64,000 bases of DNA from positions 4,077,013 through 4,141,012 of the forward strand of contig NZ_CP182493.1 in assembly GCF_052056295.1 (NCBI RefSeq). The letters are read 5' to 3'. Source of the DNA: Catenovulum sp052056295. GTDB lineage: Bacteria > Pseudomonadota > Gammaproteobacteria > Enterobacterales > Alteromonadaceae. Numbering within the stretch: position 1 is the stretch's first letter; each line of letters begins with the position of its first letter. The notes below the pieces were generated by a model, which saw only the letters and a list, made by a program, of their open reading frames with translations, was not told the origin of the DNA and made no database searches. Made by a program: the position numbers and the translations under genes. Below are positions 32,943 through 41,442 of the stretch, piece by piece.

Positions 32943-35576
32943 TTATCTCTTATTTGAAGGGTTAATCTTTAATGCAGCACATAATTGTTCGGTTAATGAA
33001 GATTTTTCTTCAACCGATAGTGGATCACCTGAATTATTGGTTAAAACGAAAAAATCTTCCGCTCGTTCACCTATGGTCGCCACCTTAGCTGCATGTATTG
33101 TAATATTGTTCGCAAAAAATACCCGGCCAATTTTAACCAACAAACCTGGGGTATCAAGTGCTTCTAGCTCCATCATGCTTCGTTTGTCGTTTTTATGTTC
33201 AACCCAAGTGATTTTTGTCGGCACATGAAATTGTTTAATCTGCCTTGGAATTCGATTTGGTACGCTTGGTTCACCGTCTTCGTTTATCGCTTCCACTAAT
33301 GCATCTTGAATATCTTTAAAGCGTTTGCGACTTGCTTGATTACCTTCTTCTTCGAGCACAATCAAAGTATCTAGCGCAAAGCCGTCTTCAGTATTCATAA
33401 TGATCGCATCATGTATGTTGAAGTTTTTGCGATCGAGCGCAGAACAAATAGATGCAAACAAATATGCTCTGTCTTTGGTATAAACAAAAATCGCCGTGCC
33501 ACCCGGGTGGGTATTATTGTCTATAGCAAAGATAATGTCTTTACCTTTGGCATCTAGGATAGTTTGGGTATGCCAAGCTATTTGTTTGCTATTGTACTTG
33601 TGAAAATAATCTTCTTGCATCGTCTGCCAAAGACTATCTATAGCTTCTGGTGAATATTTGTTGCTAAGGAGAATATCTAACGCGTTATCACGTTTTTCTT
33701 TTTCTTGAATGTCACGTGCGACAGGTTTTTCTAAACCACTGCGCATTGCATTTTGAGTTGACGTGTACAACTGGCGCAACAAAGATGCTTTCCAGTCATT
33801 TAATAGTGTTGTATTGGTTGCTCGAATATCCGCTAAGGTAAGTGCATACAACAAATTTAAATGTGTTTCGTCTTGAATGCGTTCGCAGAAATCATGGATC
33901 ACTTGCGGATCATTAATATCTTTACGCTGCGCAACCACAGACATTAATAAGTGATTTTCAACTAACCAAGCGACTAAATCTGTATCTGTTTCAGAAATGC
34001 CGTGTAAACGACAGAATTTTCGAACAGCCTCACCACCAAGCTCAGAATGGTCGCCGCCTTTGCCTTTACATATGTCATGGTAAATTGCAGCTATATATAA
34101 TAACTCGATTTTAGGGTAGTTGGTACAAATGGCTGAACAACGCGGAAACTCTTCTTTATTTTCCGGTAAGGTATAGCGATACAAATTGCGAATGAGTCTA
34201 TGCGTGTGTTCATCAACCGTATAGCTGTGGAATAAGTCAAATTGCATCAAGCCAACTATATGTGCCCAATCGTGACTATAAACGGCCATAACACCGTGAT
34301 GATGCATTATCTTCCAGCTGATACCAAAAAACTGCGGGTGTTTAACCAATTGCATAAAACGTTCACGACAGGCTTCAAGTTGACACAACTCAAGCTTTTC
34401 GTATTTACGCCGCGCATTTCTAAGTAACCTAAGGGTTGTTGAATGTAATCCGCTAATGTTTTTGTCGTAGTCAGCTACAAGTAAAAACATATCTAATAAA
34501 CCCGCAGGTGTTTCAAATACGTCTTCATTACGAGCGCGTAATAAACCGTTGGTAACTTCGAAGTCATTATTGAGCTTTTTGCGTTTCCATGGACGGAAGC
34601 GGGTAACAAACTCATCGGCAAAAAACTGCAGCAGTACTTGGTTGAGTTCACTTACGCGGCGAGTGATAACAAAAAAGCGCTTCATCATAGTTTCAACCGC
34701 TGATTTGTTTTGCCCATAACCAAGTAAGTTAGCTACTTCTGGCTGGTGCTCAAACAATAAACGGTTTTCACTGCGGCCAGCGACTGAATGCAAAGCAAAA
34801 CGCATATGCCATAAAAACTCGCGACAATCTTGCAGCTCGCGCAGCTCTTCTTCTGTCATAAAGTTTTGTTTTACTAACTGACTGCCATCAAATACTTTGT
34901 AGTGTTTTTTTGCAATCCAACCTATGTTTTGAATGTCGCGTAAACAGCCAGGATTTTCTTTTATGTTTGGTTCTAAATTATAACTGGTATCGTTAAATTT
35001 GCGGTGGCGCGCTTGCTGCTCTTCGGTTTTAGCTTTAAAGAATTTAACACTTGGCCAAAAGCTTTTACCGTTTACTTTTTTCGTCAGCTCTTTATATAAA
35101 TTTTCATCACCAATTAAAAAGCGCGATTCGAGTAGGTTAGTGGCTATGGTAATGTCTTCTTGACCTAAAGAAATGGTTTCTTTTAAGGTGCGAACACTCT
35201 GGCCTATATCTAAACCTAAATCCCATAACGCGGTTACAAATTGACTGATTTTTTGCTGGCAGTCTTCATTTATTTGGTTTTTTGATAAAATCAACAAATC
35301 GATATCTGAATGTAAATTCAAATGACCTCGACCGTATCCACCGACTGCAGCTAAGGTCAATTCGGCGGTTTGCTCAAGATCAAGTAGTCGCCACAATTTA
35401 CGAATTAAGTGGTCAATAAAAAAGGCTCGCCCTAATACTATTTTTGCAATAGGCTGCTGCGTATAAGCCTCTTGTAACCATTCGTGGTAACTATCAACGA
35501 GTTTACGCACTTCGGCTATTTTATCCAAAGAGTGAATCTGGCTAACTTTATCTAAATAATGCTGTTGACTGCTCAC
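32943..35576 (-). CDS. glnD: [Protein-PII] uridylyltransferase / uridylyl-removing enzyme
   Basis: GlnD senses glutamine and modifies PII proteins. The 877-residue protein has the nucleotidyltransferase motif GGYGRGHLNLHSDIDLLIL, the linker domain, an HD hydrolase domain (AIYHDICKGKGGDHSELGG), and two C-terminal ACT domains (about 690-770 and 805-877) that bind glutamine. All catalytic signatures are intact. It lies between map (12 bases upstream) and dapD. Confidence 0.97.
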   Translation of the reverse strand: MSSQQHYLDKVSQIHSLDKIAEVRKLVDSYHEWLQEAYTQQPIAKIVLGRAFFIDHLIRKLWRLLDLEQTAELTLAAVGGYGRGHLNLHSDIDLLILSKNQINEDCQQKISQFVTALWDLGLDIGQSVRTLKETISLGQEDITIATNLLESRFLIGDENLYKELTKKVNGKSFWPSVKFFKAKTEEQQARHRKFNDTSYNLEPNIKENPGCLRDIQNIGWIAKKHYKVFDGSQLVKQNFMTEEELRELQDCREFLWHMRFALHSVAGRSENRLLFEHQPEVANLLGYGQNKSAVETMMKRFFVITRRVSELNQVLLQFFADEFVTRFRPWKRKKLNNDFEVTNGLLRARNEDVFETPAGLLDMFLLVADYDKNISGLHSTTLRLLRNARRKYEKLELCQLEACRERFMQLVKHPQFFGISWKIMHHHGVMAVYSHDWAHIVGLMQFDLFHSYTVDEHTHRLIRNLYRYTLPENKEEFPRCSAICTNYPKIELLYIAAIYHDICKGKGGDHSELGGEAVRKFCRLHGISETDTDLVAWLVENHLLMSVVAQRKDINDPQVIHDFCERIQDETHLNLLYALTLADIRATNTTLLNDWKASLLRQLYTSTQNAMRSGLEKPVARDIQEKEKRDNALDILLSNKYSPEAIDSLWQTMQEDYFHKYNSKQIAWHTQTILDAKGKDIIFAIDNNTHPGGTAIFVYTKDRAYLFASICSALDRKNFNIHDAIIMNTEDGFALDTLIVLEEEGNQASRKRFKDIQDALVEAINEDGEPSVPNRIPRQIKQFHVPTKITWVEHKNDKRSMMELEALDTPGLLVKIGRVFFANNITIHAAKVATIGERAEDFFVLTNNSGDPLSVEEKSSLTEQLCAALKINPSNKR

Positions 35577-35588
35577 GCTACTACCTAT

Positions 35589-36407
35589 TTATTTTACGCG
35601 TTCAATGCTTTCGTCACTGCGCAGAGTTAAAATCTCTCGGCCTGTTGCGGTAACTAAAATGGTGTGTTCCCACTGGGCACTTAAACTGCGATCTCTTGTT
35701 ACAACTGTCCAGTCATCTTTCAGGAGTTTGGTATCACGTTTGCCGGCGTTGATCATAGGCTCGATTGTGATACACATGCCTTCACGCAAAATCTCACCTG
35801 TACCAGGTTTGCCATAGTGAAGAATTTGTGGTTCTTCGTGGAATTCGTTACCTATACCGTGTCCGCAGTATTCTCGTACCACAGAGTAGCCGTGGTTGTG
35901 TGCATGTTTAGCAATTTCGTAGCCGATATCACCTAAACGTGCACCAGGTTTGACCATGTCTATACCTATGTACATGCACTCTTGAGTGACTTTCATTAAA
36001 CGTTCGGCTAGCGTGGTTTTTAAACTTGATTCACCAACCAGAAACATTTTACTTGTGTCACCGTGATAACCATTGACGTGTAGGTTATCAGCTGAATCTT
36101 CATCAAACCTTACAGTTACATCTATGTTGATAATGTCACCGTTTTTAAGCTGTTTGTCGTTTGGAATGCCGTGACACACAACATGATTAACTGACGTACA
36201 GATAGATTTAGGGAAACCATGGTAGTTTAAAGGTGCAGGGTAAGCTTTAAACTCATTCACTATATAATCATGACAAATTTGATTTAATTCATCGGTTGTG
36301 ACGCCTGCTTTGACATGTGGGCCGATCATTTCTAAAACTTCCGCTGCCATTTTGCCTGCGGTTCGCATTTTTTCTATTTCTGCTGCAGTTTTAATTTTAA
36401 TACTCAA
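35589..36407 (-). CDS. map: Methionine aminopeptidase, type I
   Basis: Map removes the initiator Met from new proteins. The 272-residue protein has the metal ligands in NIDVTV (D96), GYHGDTSKMF (D117), GHGIGNEFHEEPQ (His), and EP and EHT segments with the two Glu ligands. Compared with my recollection of E. coli Map there are about ten extra residues between the first two metal-binding strands (RFDEDSADNLHVN, 100-112). It is divergent from rpsB, as in E. coli. Confidence 0.96.
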   Translation of the reverse strand: MSIKIKTAAEIEKMRTAGKMAAEVLEMIGPHVKAGVTTDELNQICHDYIVNEFKAYPAPLNYHGFPKSICTSVNHVVCHGIPNDKQLKNGDIINIDVTVRFDEDSADNLHVNGYHGDTSKMFLVGESSLKTTLAERLMKVTQECMYIGIDMVKPGARLGDIGYEIAKHAHNHGYSVVREYCGHGIGNEFHEEPQILHYGKPGTGEILREGMCITIEPMINAGKRDTKLLKDDWTVVTRDRSLSAQWEHTILVTATGREILTLRSDESIERVK

Positions 36408-36524
36408 GGTATATCCTCAATTTAACTGTATTTGCACCTTATTCGATGATTATACTATGAAAACAGTCGGCAGTGACGACTGATTGTTGATTAAGGCCAA
36501 TTTCATTCAATTCACAATTAAAAA

Positions 36525-36553
36525 TTGTTGTTTTAGCCTGTGTATGGTATAAA
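36525..36553 (+). promoter_or_regulatory. rpsB operon promoter with GC-rich discriminator
   Basis: TTGTTG (36525-36530) and TATAAA (36548-36553) are spaced by 17 bases and followed at once by GCGCGCC. A GC-rich discriminator is the known hallmark of promoters inhibited by ppGpp/DksA, as expected for a ribosomal protein operon. The 311-base map-rpsB gap also contains the map leader, this promoter and the S2 leader RNA. Confidence 0.6.
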
Positions 36554-36651
36554 GCGCGCCGACAATTCGCAAATGAATTGTTGAACTTAAGGGAGCATCT
36601 CCCTGAATTTATATTTATTAATAACACACACATACTGCAACGTTGTCCGGG

Positions 36652-36703
36652 GTGCCAATTTTATTGGTCGGATTCAGCGGGTATGTGGAGGCTCAACCCC
36701 AAT
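36652..36703 (+). promoter_or_regulatory. rpsB leader RNA (ribosomal protein S2 autoregulation)
   Basis: The leader before rpsB has GGGGTGCC (36652-36657 region), then GCGGGTATGTGGAGGCTCAA and CCCC, which matches what I remember of the gammaproteobacterial rpsB leader: the 5' GGGG pairs with CCCC beside the ribosome site. In E. coli S2 represses its own operon through this leader. Exact limits are approximate. Confidence 0.6.
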
Positions 36704-36718
36704 TAAGTGAGGAAAATT

Positions 36719-37447
36719 ATGCCTAACGTATCTATGCGCGACATGCTTAAAGCAGGTGTTCACTTTGGTCACCAAACTCGTTACTGGGAACCAAAAATGA
36801 AGCCGTACATCTTTGGTGCGCGTAACAAGATCCATATCATCAACTTAGAAAAAACAGTTCCTTTATTCAACGCTGCTTTAAATGAATTATCTAAAGTATC
36901 ACAACGTAAAGGTAAAGTTCTTTTTGTTGGTACTAAGCGTGCTGCTAGCGAAGCAGTAAAAGAAGCTGCATTAAAATCAGACCAGTATTATGTTAATCAC
37001 CGTTGGTTAGGTGGTATGTTAACTAACTGGAAAACTGTACGTCAGTCAATCAAACGTTTAAAAGATTTAGAAACTCAAAGCCAAGACGGTACTTTTGACA
37101 AGTTAACTAAAAAAGAAGCTTTAATGTTAACTCGTGAAATGCAAAAGTTAGAGTTAAGCTTAGGCGGTATCAAAAACATGGGTGGCTTACCAGACATCCT
37201 TTTCGTAATTGATGCAGACCACGAGCACATCGCTATCAAAGAAGCTAACAACCTAGGTATTCCAGTTGTTGCTGTTGTTGATACTAACTCTAAGCCAGAT
37301 GGTGTTGATTTCGTTATCCCAGGTAACGATGATGCTATCCGTGCAATTCAATTGTACTTGAATGCAGCAGCTGACGCGGCTAACGAAGGTCGTGAAAGCA
37401 ACTTAGAAGTTCAAGCTGAAAAAGACGGTTTTGTTGAAGCAGAATAA
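36719..37447 (+). CDS. rpsB: 30S ribosomal protein S2
   Basis: The 242-residue protein starts MPNVSMRDMLKAGVHFGHQT and shows HRWLGGMLTNWKTVRQSI and PVVAVVDTNSKPDGVDFVIP, as in bacterial S2. The frame extends upstream to a GTG, but that GTG is part of the GTGAGG ribosome site; the ATG at 36719 is the start. It heads the long rpsB-to-tilS cluster. Codon use is strongly biased, as expected for a highly expressed gene. Confidence 0.98.
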   Translation: MPNVSMRDMLKAGVHFGHQTRYWEPKMKPYIFGARNKIHIINLEKTVPLFNAALNELSKVSQRKGKVLFVGTKRAASEAVKEAALKSDQYYVNHRWLGGMLTNWKTVRQSIKRLKDLETQSQDGTFDKLTKKEALMLTREMQKLELSLGGIKNMGGLPDILFVIDADHEHIAIKEANNLGIPVVAVVDTNSKPDGVDFVIPGNDDAIRAIQLYLNAAADAANEGRESNLEVQAEKDGFVEAE

Positions 37448-37477
37448 TTCTGTTGTAACAAGCTGTATATATTGTTG

Positions 37478-37500
37478 AATAGGGGCTAATTGCCCCTATT
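37478..37500 (+). terminator. Attenuating hairpin between rpsB and tsf
   Basis: AATAGGGGC and GCCCCTATT form a perfect 9-bp stem with a five-base loop and a following TTAATAA. It lacks a long T tract, so it probably terminates only part of the transcripts, setting the S2 to EF-Ts ratio; a comparable attenuator is known in this position in E. coli. Confidence 0.65.
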
Positions 37501-37540
37501 TAATAAGCACGAATCGAATTTATTAACGAGGACAATTAAG

Positions 37541-38392
37541 ATGGCAATTACTGCTGCTCTAGTTAAAGAACTTCGTGAGCGCACTGGCGCTGGCATGATG
37601 GATTGTAAAAAAGCTTTAGTTGAAACTGATGGTGATATTGAAGTAGCAATCGAAAATATGCGTAAATCTGGCCAAGCAAAAGCGGCTAAAAAAGCAGGTA
37701 ACATCGCTGCTGAAGGTACTATTTTAACACGTCAAGGCGACGGTGTTGCGGTACTAGTTGAAGTTAACTGTCAAACAGATTTCGTAGCAAAAGATAAAAA
37801 CTTCTTAGCTTTCGCTAATGAAGTAGCTGACGCTGCAATAGCTTCAGTTGTAACTATTGATGCATTAAAAGAGCAATTTGAAGAAACTCGTGTTGCTTTA
37901 GTTGCAAAAATTGGTGAAAACATCAACATCCGTCGTATTCAATACGTTGAAGGTGCTGAGTTTGCTGATTACCGCCACGGCGACCGTATCGGTGTTGTTG
38001 TAGCTGGTTCTGGTGATGCTGAAACTTTAAAACACGTTGCTATGCACGTTGCTGCAAGCAAGCCTGAGTACGTAAACCCTGAAGATGTACCAGCTGAAGT
38101 TGTTGAAAAAGAAAAAGCTATCCAAATCGAAATCGCGATGAACGAAGGTAAACCTGCTGAAATCGCTGAGAAAATGGTTACTGGCCGTATGAAGAAGTTT
38201 ACTGGTGAAGTTTCTTTAACTGGTCAAGCTTTCATCATGGAACCTAAAAAATCTGTTGGCGAATACCTTAAAGAAAAAGGTACTAGCGTAACTACTTTCG
38301 TTCGTTTAGAAGTTGGCGAAGGTATCGAGAAGAAACAAGAAGATTTTGCTGCAGAAGTACAAGCTCAAGTAGCGGCTGCAAAAGGTCAATAA
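37541..38392 (+). CDS. tsf: Elongation factor Ts
   Basis: EF-Ts exchanges GDP on EF-Tu. The 283-residue protein begins MAITAALVKELRERTGAGMM with DCKKAL following, and has VEVNCQTDFVAKDKNF, the EF-Tu-contacting TDFV motif. The longer frame from 37490 is not used: GAGGA lies 8 bases before the ATG at 37541. Followed by an intrinsic terminator. Confidence 0.98.
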   Translation: MAITAALVKELRERTGAGMMDCKKALVETDGDIEVAIENMRKSGQAKAAKKAGNIAAEGTILTRQGDGVAVLVEVNCQTDFVAKDKNFLAFANEVADAAIASVVTIDALKEQFEETRVALVAKIGENINIRRIQYVEGAEFADYRHGDRIGVVVAGSGDAETLKHVAMHVAASKPEYVNPEDVPAEVVEKEKAIQIEIAMNEGKPAEIAEKMVTGRMKKFTGEVSLTGQAFIMEPKKSVGEYLKEKGTSVTTFVRLEVGEGIEKKQEDFAAEVQAQVAAAKGQ

Positions 38393-38402
38393 AATATCTC
38401 CC

Positions 38403-38429
38403 AAGCCGCGTTTATCGCGGCTTCTTTTT
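38403..38429 (+). terminator. Terminator after tsf
   Basis: AAGCCGCG and CGCGGCTT form an 8-bp GC-rich stem with a TTTAT loop, followed by CTTTTT. This should end rpsB-tsf transcripts, with readthrough or a further promoter supplying pyrH, which starts only a few bases later. Confidence 0.85.
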
Positions 38430-38443
38430 GTGATTAGATGGAA

Positions 38444-39193
38444 ATGAATATGAATCCTAAACCAGAATATCGACGTGTACTTTTAAAACTTAGTGGTGAA
38501 GCTTTGATGGGCGACGAAGGCTTCGGTATCGACCCTAAAGTTTTGGATAGAATGGCCCAAGAAATTAAAGAATTAGTAGAACTTGGTGTACAGGTTGGCA
38601 TTGTAATTGGTGGTGGAAATTTATTTAGAGGTTCAGGTTTAGCTAAAGCGGGTATGAATCGCGTAGTCGGTGATCACATGGGTATGCTTGCTACCACAAT
38701 GAATGGTTTAGCAATGCGCGACGCACTACATCGTGCCTATGTGAATGCAAGGCTAATGTCTGCAATTGAATTGTCAGGCGTATGTGATACCTATAATTGG
38801 ACAGACGCAATTAGCTTATTAAAAGCGGGTAAAGTTGTTATTTTTGCAGCGGGTACTGGTAACCCATTCTTTACAACAGATTCAGCTGCCTGTTTGCGCG
38901 GTATTGAAATTGAAGCTGACGTTGTTTTAAAAGCGACTAAAGTAGATGGTGTTTATTCTGCAGATCCTGTAACTAACCCTGAAGCAACTTTATACAATAA
39001 ACTGTCTTACCAAGAAGTTTTAGAGAAAGAATTAAAAGTAATGGACTTAGCTGCATTTACTTTGGCGCGTGACCACAGCTTGCCAATTCGTGTATTTAAC
39101 ATGAATAAACCTGGCGCGTTAAAGAATGTTATTATGGGCGCAGTTGAGGGTACATTAATCGATCACGCTGAAAAATTAAATTCAGTAAACTAA
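38444..39193 (+). CDS. pyrH: Uridylate kinase
   Basis: UMP kinase of the amino-acid-kinase fold, hexameric and regulated by UTP and GTP in the family. The sequence has RRVLLKLSGEALMG at the start, GGGNLFRG, ATTMNGLAMRDAL and TDSAACLRGIE. Three in-frame ATGs (38438, 38444, 38450) are possible: 38444 gives the length matching relatives, while GGA at 38440 is best placed for 38450. It follows the tsf terminator by 14 bases. Confidence 0.95.
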   Translation: MNMNPKPEYRRVLLKLSGEALMGDEGFGIDPKVLDRMAQEIKELVELGVQVGIVIGGGNLFRGSGLAKAGMNRVVGDHMGMLATTMNGLAMRDALHRAYVNARLMSAIELSGVCDTYNWTDAISLLKAGKVVIFAAGTGNPFFTTDSAACLRGIEIEADVVLKATKVDGVYSADPVTNPEATLYNKLSYQEVLEKELKVMDLAAFTLARDHSLPIRVFNMNKPGALKNVIMGAVEGTLIDHAEKLNSVN

Positions 39194-39220
39194 TTTAAAT
39201 TCATTTTAGGAAGAATTACC

Positions 39221-39778
39221 GTGATTAACGAAATTATTCAAGATGCTCAAGAGCGCATGGGCAAAAGTATTGACGCACTTAAAAATCAATTAGCTAAAAT
39301 CCGTACTGGTCGTGCACATCCAAGTTTATTAGATAGTATTACGGTTGAATACTATGGTGCTGATACTCCGTTAAAGCAACTTGCTAACGTAGTGGTTGAA
39401 GACTCTCGTACTTTAGCTGTATCTGTATTTGATAAATCACTTGTTCAAGCGGTTGAAAAAGCAATTTTAACCTCAGATTTAGGTTTAAACCCAGCGACTG
39501 CTGGCACAATTATGCGTATTCCTTTACCGCCGTTAACGGAAGAGCGTCGTCGTGACCTAATCAAGATCGTTAAAAACGAGGTGGAGCAAGGCAAAGTTGC
39601 CATTCGTAACATTCGCCGTGATGCAAATGGTGATATTAAGTCATTATTAAAAGACAAAGACATCAGTGAAGATGAAGCGAAAAAAGCAGAAGATGACATC
39701 CAAAAAGTAACGGATGAAAACGTTAAACAAGTTGACGTTATTTTTGCTGCAAAAGAAAAAGAATTATTGGACTTTTAA
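39221..39778 (+). CDS. frr: Ribosome recycling factor
   Basis: RRF splits the post-termination ribosome with EF-G. The 185-residue protein has the three-helix-bundle signature LAKIRTGRAHPSLLD and MRIPLPPLTEERRRDLIKIV. Start is a GTG preceded by AGGAAG at good distance. Length 185 is exactly the usual one. It is between pyrH and uppS in the conserved order. Confidence 0.98.
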   Translation: MINEIIQDAQERMGKSIDALKNQLAKIRTGRAHPSLLDSITVEYYGADTPLKQLANVVVEDSRTLAVSVFDKSLVQAVEKAILTSDLGLNPATAGTIMRIPLPPLTEERRRDLIKIVKNEVEQGKVAIRNIRRDANGDIKSLLKDKDISEDEAKKAEDDIQKVTDENVKQVDVIFAAKEKELLDF

Positions 39779-39815
39779 TTGTGATGAGCCTCAGTAATGG
39801 GGCTCTAATTAATGC

Positions 39816-40559
39816 ATGACGACTGCGCTAGAAACGATAAAAACAATTAACCCTGCTGCTTACCCTAAACATGTCGGCATTATTATGGACGGTAATGGTA
39901 GATGGGCTAAACAACAGGGCAAAGCTCGTACTTTTGGACACAAAGCAGGTGTCGAGTCGGTACGGGCGGCTATTCGCTTTGCAATCCAACATGAGTTGGA
40001 CGTTTTAACCTTATTCGCTTTTTCTAGTGAAAATTGGAAAAGACCTGAACAAGAAGTTTCTGTGTTAATGGAGCTTTTTATGTTCGTATTAACCAAAGAA
40101 GTAAAGCGTCTGCATAAGAATAAAGTTAGATTGAAAATTATTGGTGATGTGTCACGCTTTAATGACAGATTGCAAAAGAAAATAGCTGAATCAGAAGCAC
40201 TAACAGAAAATAATGATGGTTTGTTACTTTGTGTGGCGGCCAACTATGGTGGGCGTTGGGATATTGCCAATGCGGTTAATCAATATATTGAGAAAACCGG
40301 CAATACCAAATTAACGGAAGACGATATCACAGCAAACATCAGTCTAGCTGAATTTACTCCGCTTGATTTAATTATTAGAACTGGTGGCGAAACGCGCATC
40401 AGTAATTTCCTTCTTTGGCATGCCGCGTATGCGGAATTTTATTTTACTGACGAGTTATGGCCAGATTTTCGCGAAGAAAGTTTTGCTAAAGCTGTGCAGT
40501 GTTTTGCAAGTCGCCAAAGGCGTTTCGGTTTGACAGGGGATCAAGTTGAAGAATCTTAA
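39816..40559 (+). CDS. uppS: Undecaprenyl diphosphate synthase
   Basis: cis-Prenyltransferase that makes the C55 lipid carrier for cell wall synthesis. Signatures: HVGIIMDGNGRWAKQQGKAR (catalytic Asp), the SSENWKRP loop and LIIRTGGETRISNFLLW. In the last motif most relatives read GE-x-RISNF, as here. 247 residues. Its end overlaps the TTG start of cdsA by 14 bases. Confidence 0.97.
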   Translation: MTTALETIKTINPAAYPKHVGIIMDGNGRWAKQQGKARTFGHKAGVESVRAAIRFAIQHELDVLTLFAFSSENWKRPEQEVSVLMELFMFVLTKEVKRLHKNKVRLKIIGDVSRFNDRLQKKIAESEALTENNDGLLLCVAANYGGRWDIANAVNQYIEKTGNTKLTEDDITANISLAEFTPLDLIIRTGGETRISNFLLWHAAYAEFYFTDELWPDFREESFAKAVQCFASRQRRFGLTGDQVEES

Positions 40560-41442
40560 CAATGCAGCATCTAAGTCGAGTACGTTAAAAAAACGTATTT
40601 TGACAGCGCTGATCTTATTACCACTTGCACTAATTGCTATTTTTGAATTGCCATTAGTTTATTTCGCGCTTTTTACCGGTGTGGTTTTATCTATAGGTGC
40701 TTGGGAATGGGGACCATTTATTGGTTTTTGCAATAAACGCCGTCGCTTAGGCTTAATGGCGTTATTAATTTCTTCTATGCTGGCATTTGCTTATTATGCT
40801 GGTTTGTATGACAGTGGCAAAATTGAAGTATTTCATCAAGCCGTCGAATATGCCATTTGGATTTCAGTCGTTTGGTGGGTTGTCGCTTTAGGTTTAGTGA
40901 TTAGCTATCCTCGTTCAGCAAGATTTTGGCGCAGCGGCCGCTGGATCAAAGGAATATTTGGTTTAGTCACTTTATTACCTGCATGGTTAGCGATTAATGT
41001 TATTCGCAGTTTTGAATACCAAGAAAACCCACAAAATGGTGCTTGGTTGTTATTGTATGTATTAGCTTTGGTGTGGGCAGCAGATATTGGCGCTTATTTT
41101 GCTGGAAAAGCTTTTGGTAAACGTAAACTTATGCCAAATGTCAGCCCAGGTAAAACCATAGAAGGTATGTTGGGCGGTATGGTTGCTAGTGCCACATTAA
41201 TTTTTATTGTGTTACAAACACCGCTATTTGTTGGCTATAACGGATTAGACGTTGTTTGGATTTCGTTGATTGTAGTTGCAAGTTCAGTATTAGGTGACTT
41301 GCTTGAAAGTATGTTGAAACGCCAAGCAGGTATTAAAGATAGTGGTACTATTTTACCTGGACATGGTGGTATCTTAGACAGAGTAGATAGCTTAACTGCT
41401 GCCTTACCTGTTTTTACTTGTTTATTTTATTACGCAATCTAA
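40546..41442 (+). CDS. cdsA: Phosphatidate cytidylyltransferase
   Basis: Makes CDP-diacylglycerol for phospholipid synthesis. The protein has about eight hydrophobic helices and the CDS signature near the C-terminus (SVLGDLLESMLKRQAGIKDS then GHGGILDRVDS). The only sensible start is a TTG at 40546 inside uppS, with AGGGGA 7 bases upstream; no in-frame ATG exists near it. 298 residues. Confidence 0.95.
   Translation: MKNLNNAASKSSTLKKRILTALILLPLALIAIFELPLVYFALFTGVVLSIGAWEWGPFIGFCNKRRRLGLMALLISSMLAFAYYAGLYDSGKIEVFHQAVEYAIWISVVWWVVALGLVISYPRSARFWRSGRWIKGIFGLVTLLPAWLAINVIRSFEYQENPQNGAWLLLYVLALVWAADIGAYFAGKAFGKRKLMPNVSPGKTIEGMLGGMVASATLIFIVLQTPLFVGYNGLDVVWISLIVVASSVLGDLLESMLKRQAGIKDSGTILPGHGGILDRVDSLTAALPVFTCLFYYAI

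Noticed and set aside
36707..36718. GTG start for rpsB
   Set aside because: GTGAGG is the ribosome-binding site; S2 proteins begin at the ATG at 36719.
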